Origin: Natronococcus amylolyticus DSM 10524 | GTDB lineage: Archaea; Halobacteriota; Halobacteria; Halobacteriales; Natrialbaceae | Assembly: GCF_000337675.1 (NCBI RefSeq) | Contig: NZ_AOIB01000025.1 | Span: 53,005 to 117,004, forward strand | Length of the DNA stretch: 64,000 nt | Direction of reading: 5' to 3' | In this document: positions 60,288 to 64,000 of the stretch, piece after piece | How the letters are laid out: each line of letters begins with the position of its first letter | How positions within the stretch are numbered: the first letter of the stretch is position 1 | The notes under the pieces: generated by a model | Databases searched by the model: none | What the model saw: the letters and a program-made list of their open reading frames with translations, nothing else | Told to the model about the DNA's origin: nothing | Program-made: the position numbers and the translations under genes

Positions 60288-62588
60288 ATGCAAACCGACC
60301 AATCGAATCTCGAACGTACCGATCTCTCCCTTTCGGGGATGTCGTGTACGACGTGCGCCTCGACCATCGAAGAGAGCCTGCAAGACGTCGAGGGGGTCGC
60401 TGACGCGTCCGTAAACTTCGCAACCGAGCGAGCGAACGTCCACCACGATGCGGACGTCGACGTCGACACGCTCGTTTCCGCCGTCGACGCTGCCGGCTAC
60501 GGAGTCCGCGACGAACTCCTCGAGGACGAACAGGAGATGGAAGACGAGGCGGAGCTGCGGGACATGCGCCGGAGAGCGATTCGTGCGTGGATCGTCACGT
60601 CGCCGATCGTTCTCCTGATGGTCTTCATGTGGACGCCGCTGGAGGTCTTAACCGGCTTCCAGATCGACGTTGCGATGTTGGTCTTCGCCACGATCGTCGT
60701 CTTCTACTACGGCCGGACGACCCACGAATCCGCGTACAGGGGAGTTCGAAACGGGACGTTCAACATGGATTCGCTGATTTCGATCGGGACCCTCGTCGCG
60801 TGGGCGACCGGCGTCATGGTCTTCGCGATGCCGATGGAGAACTACGCCGGCGTCGGTGCGATGATCATGGCCTCGCACAAAGTGGGGACCTACCTCGAGC
60901 ACCGAGCGAAGGGCCGAGCGAGCGCAGCGATCGAGGGACTGGTCTCGATGCAGGCGGAAACGGCGGCGGTCGAACGGGATGGCGAAGAGGTTGAGGTCCC
61001 CATCGACGAGGTCGAAGTCGGCGATGTGATGATCGTTCGCCCCGGCGAAAAAGTGCCCGTCGACGGAACGGTCATCGACGGACGGAGCAACGTCGACGAG
61101 TCGATGGTGACGGGCGAGTCCGATCCCGTCACGAAGGAAGCGGGTGACGAAGTGATCGGAGCGACCGTGAATCAGGCGGGGCTACTCAAAGTTCGTGCGG
61201 AGAAGGTCGGTGACGACACCTTCCTCTCGCAGGTTGTCGACCTGGTCGAGGAAGCGCAGGGGACGAAGGTTCCGATTCAGGCGCTTACGGATCGAGTGAC
61301 CAACTACTTCGTGCCGACCGTCCTGATCCTCGCCGCACTCTCGTTCGTGCTGTGGGTCCTGTTTCCGGACGGGATGGCGGTCATCGCAGGTCTCGGCGAG
61401 GCGTCTCTCCCCTGGGTCGACCTCGCACTGGATCCCCTGACGCTGGGAATCTTCGCGGCCGTCGCAGTCCTGGTGATCTCCTGTCCGTGTGCGCTCGGAC
61501 TGGCAACGCCGACGGCCCTCATGGCCGGAACCGGGAAAGCCGCGGAGAACGGCATCCTCTTCCGCGATGGAGAGGCCATCCAGACGATGAAAGACCTGGA
61601 TGTCGTGGTGCTCGACAAAACGGGAACGATCACGGAGGGCAACCACTCCGTTACGGACGTCGTCACGGAATCTAGCCGGCAGCCACGCAGCGACGGTGGG
61701 AGCACCGTGGCCGATGAGTCGGCGGCCGAATTCGACGAGCGAGACATCGTGAGGCTCGCAGCCTCCGCCGAGCGAGGGAGCGAACACCCCATCGGACAGG
61801 CAATTATCGACTACGCTGAGGAACGGGATATCGAACTGGCCGAACCGGACGAGTTCGATAGCGTCCCCGGAAAAGGGATTACGGCGACGATCGACGGACA
61901 AACCGTCTCCGTCGGGAATACAACGTTCTTCGAGGAGGTCGGCATCCCGCTCGCCTTCGAAGCGGAGCTGAACGCCCTCGAGGAGGAGGGCAAGACGACC
62001 GTGCTCGTCGGAGTCGAGGACGAGGTCGTCGGCGTCGTCAGTACGGCCGATACGATCAAGGAAGAATCATACGACGCGATCCAGGAACTCCACGACCGCG
62101 GGCTCGAGACCTGGATGATCACCGGCGACAACGAGCGGACGGCCCGCGCGATCGCCGACGAGGTCGACATCGATCCCGATCGCGTCATGGCCGGCGTCCT
62201 CCCGGAGGACAAGATCGACAAAGTCCGCGAGCTACAGGACGCAGGGTACGAGGTTGCGATGGTCGGCGACGGCATCAACGACGCCCCGGCGCTGAAGCAG
62301 GCGAACGTCGGCGTCGCCATCGGGACCGGGACCGATATTGCCATCCAGTCCAGCGACGTCAGCCTCGTTCGAGGCTCGCTCGATGCGCTCGTGAACTCGT
62401 TTACCCTCTCGGAACGGATCTTCTCGAAGATCAAGCAGAACCTCTTCTGGGCGTTCGTCTACAATACGGTGGCGATCCCGATCGCGTTCTTCGGGCTTCT
62501 CCACCCGGTCATCGCCGTCGTTGCGATGTTCACCTCCAGTCTGTCGGTTATCACGAACTCGGCCCGTCTGCGGAATCTCGAACTGTAG
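60288..62588 (+). CDS. copA: Copper-translocating P-type ATPase (CopA-type, P1B)
   Basis: 766 residues from ATG 60288. One heavy-metal-associated domain with GMSCTTCAS near 17-25; eight membrane helices; actuator [12 protein letters not shown]; metal-transport helix [12 protein letters not shown]; phosphorylation DKTGTITEG; nucleotide site [10 protein letters not shown]; hinge [22 protein letters not shown]. All catalytic motifs are intact, so it should export Cu(I). The ATG is preferred over the upstream frame because the HMA domain follows it directly. The divergent DUF305 protein and the SHOCT protein flank it. Confidence 0.95.
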   Translation: MQTDQSNLERTDLSLSGMSCTTCASTIEESLQDVEGVADASVNFATERANVHHDADVDVDTLVSAVDAAGYGVRDELLEDEQEMEDEAELRDMRRRAIRAWIVTSPIVLLMVFMWTPLEVLTGFQIDVAMLVFATIVVFYYGRTTHESAYRGVRNGTFNMDSLISIGTLVAWATGVMVFAMPMENYAGVGAMIMASHKVGTYLEHRAKGRASAAIEGLVSMQAETAAVERDGEEVEVPIDEVEVGDVMIVRPGEKVPVDGTVIDGRSNVDESMVTGESDPVTKEAGDEVIGATVNQAGLLKVRAEKVGDDTFLSQVVDLVEEAQGTKVPIQALTDRVTNYFVPTVLILAALSFVLWVLFPDGMAVIAGLGEASLPWVDLALDPLTLGIFAAVAVLVISCPCALGLATPTALMAGTGKAAENGILFRDGEAIQTMKDLDVVVLDKTGTITEGNHSVTDVVTESSRQPRSDGGSTVADESAAEFDERDIVRLAASAERGSEHPIGQAIIDYAEERDIELAEPDEFDSVPGKGITATIDGQTVSVGNTTFFEEVGIPLAFEAELNALEEEGKTTVLVGVEDEVVGVVSTADTIKEESYDAIQELHDRGLETWMITGDNERTARAIADEVDIDPDRVMAGVLPEDKIDKVRELQDAGYEVAMVGDGINDAPALKQANVGVAIGTGTDIAIQSSDVSLVRGSLDALVNSFTLSERIFSKIKQNLFWAFVYNTVAIPIAFFGLLHPVIAVVAMFTSSLSVITNSARLRNLEL

Positions 62589-62738
62589 CCGGCTTCTCTC
62601 TCACTTTGCGGTCTCGTAAGTCGTCGAGCGCGGTGATCGGATCGGATCGTCGGGGGAGACGCCCTTGGCAGCAGTTGCCGTTCCCAGCGCCTGTGACGTG
62701 ACTTCTTTCCGGTAGCGCTGACACGGTACTTGTGAACG

Positions 62739-63095
62739 CTACTCCGTACGCTCGAGACGTTTCCGACGTTCTTCGAACTCCTCGTCCGAAATTTCACCTC
62801 GAGCGTAGGCAATCCGCAACTCCTCGAGCGCCGGATCGGACCGTCGAGCGGCAGGTCGCCGAAGGAGACGGTACAGCAAGTACCCAACTACGAGAACGGT
62901 AGCCACCGGAACGATCGCCATGAGGAGCCACATCCACGCCGCCCCGGTTCCGTTCCACGCACCGCCATCCCACATGTGACCCCACCCCCACAACCCCATT
63001 ACCGGCATCGCCAGAATCATCATAACAAGCGGTAGCAACAGGATCACGGCGACGAGTATCAGAACCGTCCGAACTAGAGAGTCGTCGGTTGACAT
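62739..63095 (-). CDS. SHOCT-domain membrane protein
   Basis: 118 residues. Two membrane helices (about 9-33 and 55-77), with an aromatic loop GLWGWGHMWDGGAWNGTGAAWMW between them, and the SHOCT motif DPALEELRIAYARGEISDEEFEERRKRLE at about 87-115. Genes like this often accompany copper pumps in haloarchaea, but the role is unknown. Convergent with copA. Confidence 0.82.
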   Translation of the reverse strand: MSTDDSLVRTVLILVAVILLLPLVMMILAMPVMGLWGWGHMWDGGAWNGTGAAWMWLLMAIVPVATVLVVGYLLYRLLRRPAARRSDPALEELRIAYARGEISDEEFEERRKRLERTE

Positions 63096-63392
63096 ACCCG
63101 GAGCTACGCTGGTCGAAGTACTCTATCTACCCCTCGAGTCCCACGCAATGAGAAATGCAGATCGGGGGAACGTTCCACCTTCGGAAGGCGATCGTTTGTA
63201 CGGAACCGTCTAGTTAGCGGGGTTTGAGAAGCGAGCAAGTCCTCGAGCTGCTTTGGAACGATGCTCGCAGACCTGTTCGGCGAGTACTACGCGTCGAAAT
63301 TCGATCCAAGATACAAGCTGTTCTGAGCCCCGTGCGACCATAAGACACTGATCTGACGGTAATCCCCCAGTTGACTGACCTTCATTGATCGC
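63096..63392. other. Stretch without a convincing gene
   Basis: About 300 bases between the SHOCT gene and the nitroreductase. A short plus-strand frame near 63268-63327 reads MLADLFGEYYASKFDPRYKLF before a stop; it may be a fragment of an inactivated gene, but I could not recognise it. Confidence 0.35.
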
Positions 63393-64000
63393 CTACCCTA
63401 GAGGATCGGTCCGTTCCCAGCGGTCGTAGAACGCGACCTCTTCCAGCGGACGTCGGTTCCCTCGTCTGAAGTCTTCACCCTTGAAGTAGGCGACCGGGAT
63501 CAACCCAGCCTGCGAAACGCCGTCGGGGACCTCGAGCAGTTCGGCCACCGTCGGTTCCTCCGCCAGGTGTATCATGGTGAGTGACGACCCCAGTCCGCGG
63601 CTTCGCAGGGCGAGCATGAAGCTCCACGCGGCGGGCCACACCTCTCCGTAGACGGACGAGGCGGCCATGTTCAAGGGGTCCGATTCGTACTCCATGCGAT
63701 CCCACAGCTCGCGTTCCCCACTGACCGAAAGGGTAGTACAGGGGATCACGTGAACCGGCACTTCGTGCAGGTGTTCGGCCAGGTACAGCGACGACGCGGC
63801 GACCCTCCGGGTCTGCTCGTCCTCGGGGAGTTCGTCGTCCATCAGCTCGACGAAGGGCTCGAGCGACCGTCGGTAGATCTCCGCCAGTTCCCGGCGGGTT
63901 TCCTCGTCGGTGATCACCAGCCAGCGCCAGTTCTGCAGGTTGTATCCGGTCGGGGCCTGGAGTCCGATCTCCAGACATTCGTTTACGACCTCGAGGGGGA
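63393..64000 (-). CDS. Nitroreductase family protein (N-terminus beyond window)
   Basis: The frame is open from base 64000 to the stop at 63393, so the beginning is outside the window. The visible part reads LQAPTGYNLQNWRWLVITDEE (FMN-binding N-terminal motif of the NfsA/NfnB-type fold), MAASSVYGEVWPAAWSFMLALRSRGLGSSLTM (the middle helix) and AGLIPVAYFKGEDFRRGNRRPLEEV (C-terminal). It is an FMN-dependent NAD(P)H reductase of unknown substrate. The length visible is about 202 residues. Confidence 0.88.
   Translation of the reverse strand, partial: PLEVVNECLEIGLQAPTGYNLQNWRWLVITDEETRRELAEIYRRSLEPFVELMDDELPEDEQTRRVAASSLYLAEHLHEVPVHVIPCTTLSVSGERELWDRMEYESDPLNMAASSVYGEVWPAAWSFMLALRSRGLGSSLTMIHLAEEPTVAELLEVPDGVSQAGLIPVAYFKGEDFRRGNRRPLEEVAFYDRWERTDPLG

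Noticed and set aside
63268-63327. Transposase-like remnant (MLADLFGEYYASKF...)
   Set aside because: Too short to assign, and no terminal inverted repeats or target duplications were seen.
1-64000. CRISPR array, prompted by the CARF-like regulator
   Set aside because: No regularly spaced direct repeats of 25-40 bases were found anywhere, and no cas gene.
1-64000. tRNA or rRNA genes
   Set aside because: No intergenic stretch showed the cloverleaf elements (T-loop GGTTCRAAY with matching acceptor stem) or rRNA-like sequence; short GTTCGA-like hits are common in this GC-rich coding DNA.

Overview
The window is chromosomal DNA of an extremely halophilic archaeon (class Halobacteria, perhaps the Natrialbaceae). 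The evidence is high GC with strong G/C preference at third codon positions, highly acidic proteins, short intergenic gaps with archaeal TATA boxes about 28 bases before start codons (leaderless genes), overlapping start/stop codons, and many haloarchaea-specific families (HFX_2341-type regulator, bacterio-opsin-activator-type regulators, LWR-salt protein, DUF5778, archaeal DnaG, eIF5A/deoxyhypusine synthase). I saw no rRNA, tRNA, CRISPR array or intact insertion sequence.

Layout. 1-6.9 kb: valyl-tRNA synthetase (cut by the window start), a haloarchaeal protein of unknown function, an RND-type exporter and a VKOR-like membrane protein. 6.9-12.9 kb: an acyl-CoA synthetase missing its C-terminal domain, then a 5-oxoprolinase-type cluster (biotin carrier, PxpB, PxpC, biotin carboxylase, PxpA). 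13-19 kb: a CARF-like/winged-helix regulator, a PAS-GAF-Bat regulator, a sodium:solute symporter with its DUF3311 partner, and a membrane-linked HTH protein. 19-26 kb: DnaG, a DUF92 polyprenol-kinase-like protein, a degenerate cis-prenyltransferase paralogue, a FetAB-type ABC exporter and a canonical cis-prenyltransferase. 26-30 kb: aldehyde dehydrogenase relic and heme/siroheme genes (precorrin-2 dehydrogenase, HemA) with pterin dehydratase. 30-37 kb: two MoeA proteins (one fused to a binding-protein domain), a serine hydrolase, a TumE/TumA-like toxin-antitoxin pair and a relic of a second serine hydrolase. 37-46 kb: Hsp20, ABC1 kinase, enolase-like protein, a DUF2178/XRE pair with twin operators, a Tat-exported multicopper oxidase and an aminotransferase. 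45.7-56 kb: eIF5A-agmatinase operon, cold-shock protein, fused cytochrome oxidase I/III, Nif3 and deoxyhypusine synthase. 57.7-63 kb: a copper/metal island (P1B-ATPase relic, 3-TM plus membrane wHTH pair, DUF305, CopA, SHOCT protein). The right end is a nitroreductase cut by the window.

Genes that work together: eIF5A, agmatinase and deoxyhypusine synthase form the eIF5A modification route; PxpA/B/C with a dedicated biotin carrier and biotin carboxylase make a biotin-dependent lactam-opening system; precorrin-2 dehydrogenase and HemA share a start/stop overlap; DUF92 and two cis-prenyltransferase-like proteins probably act on polyprenyl carrier lipids; DUF305, CopA and the multicopper oxidase suggest copper handling.

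The most interesting leads are: (1) a possible two-subunit cis-prenyltransferase in which one paralogue keeps the catalytic N-terminal motif and the other keeps the C-terminal RxG-type motif; (2) a TA module with a perfect inverted repeat over its promoter, sitting between an intact serine hydrolase and a decayed copy of the same family's C-terminus; (3) a DUF2178/XRE pair with two 16-base operators; (4) an Hsp20 gene and an ABC1 kinase gene in one frame separated only by a TGA; (5) a VKOR-like protein lacking the usual loop cysteine. All functional statements come from reading the sequence and family knowledge; no searches were run.
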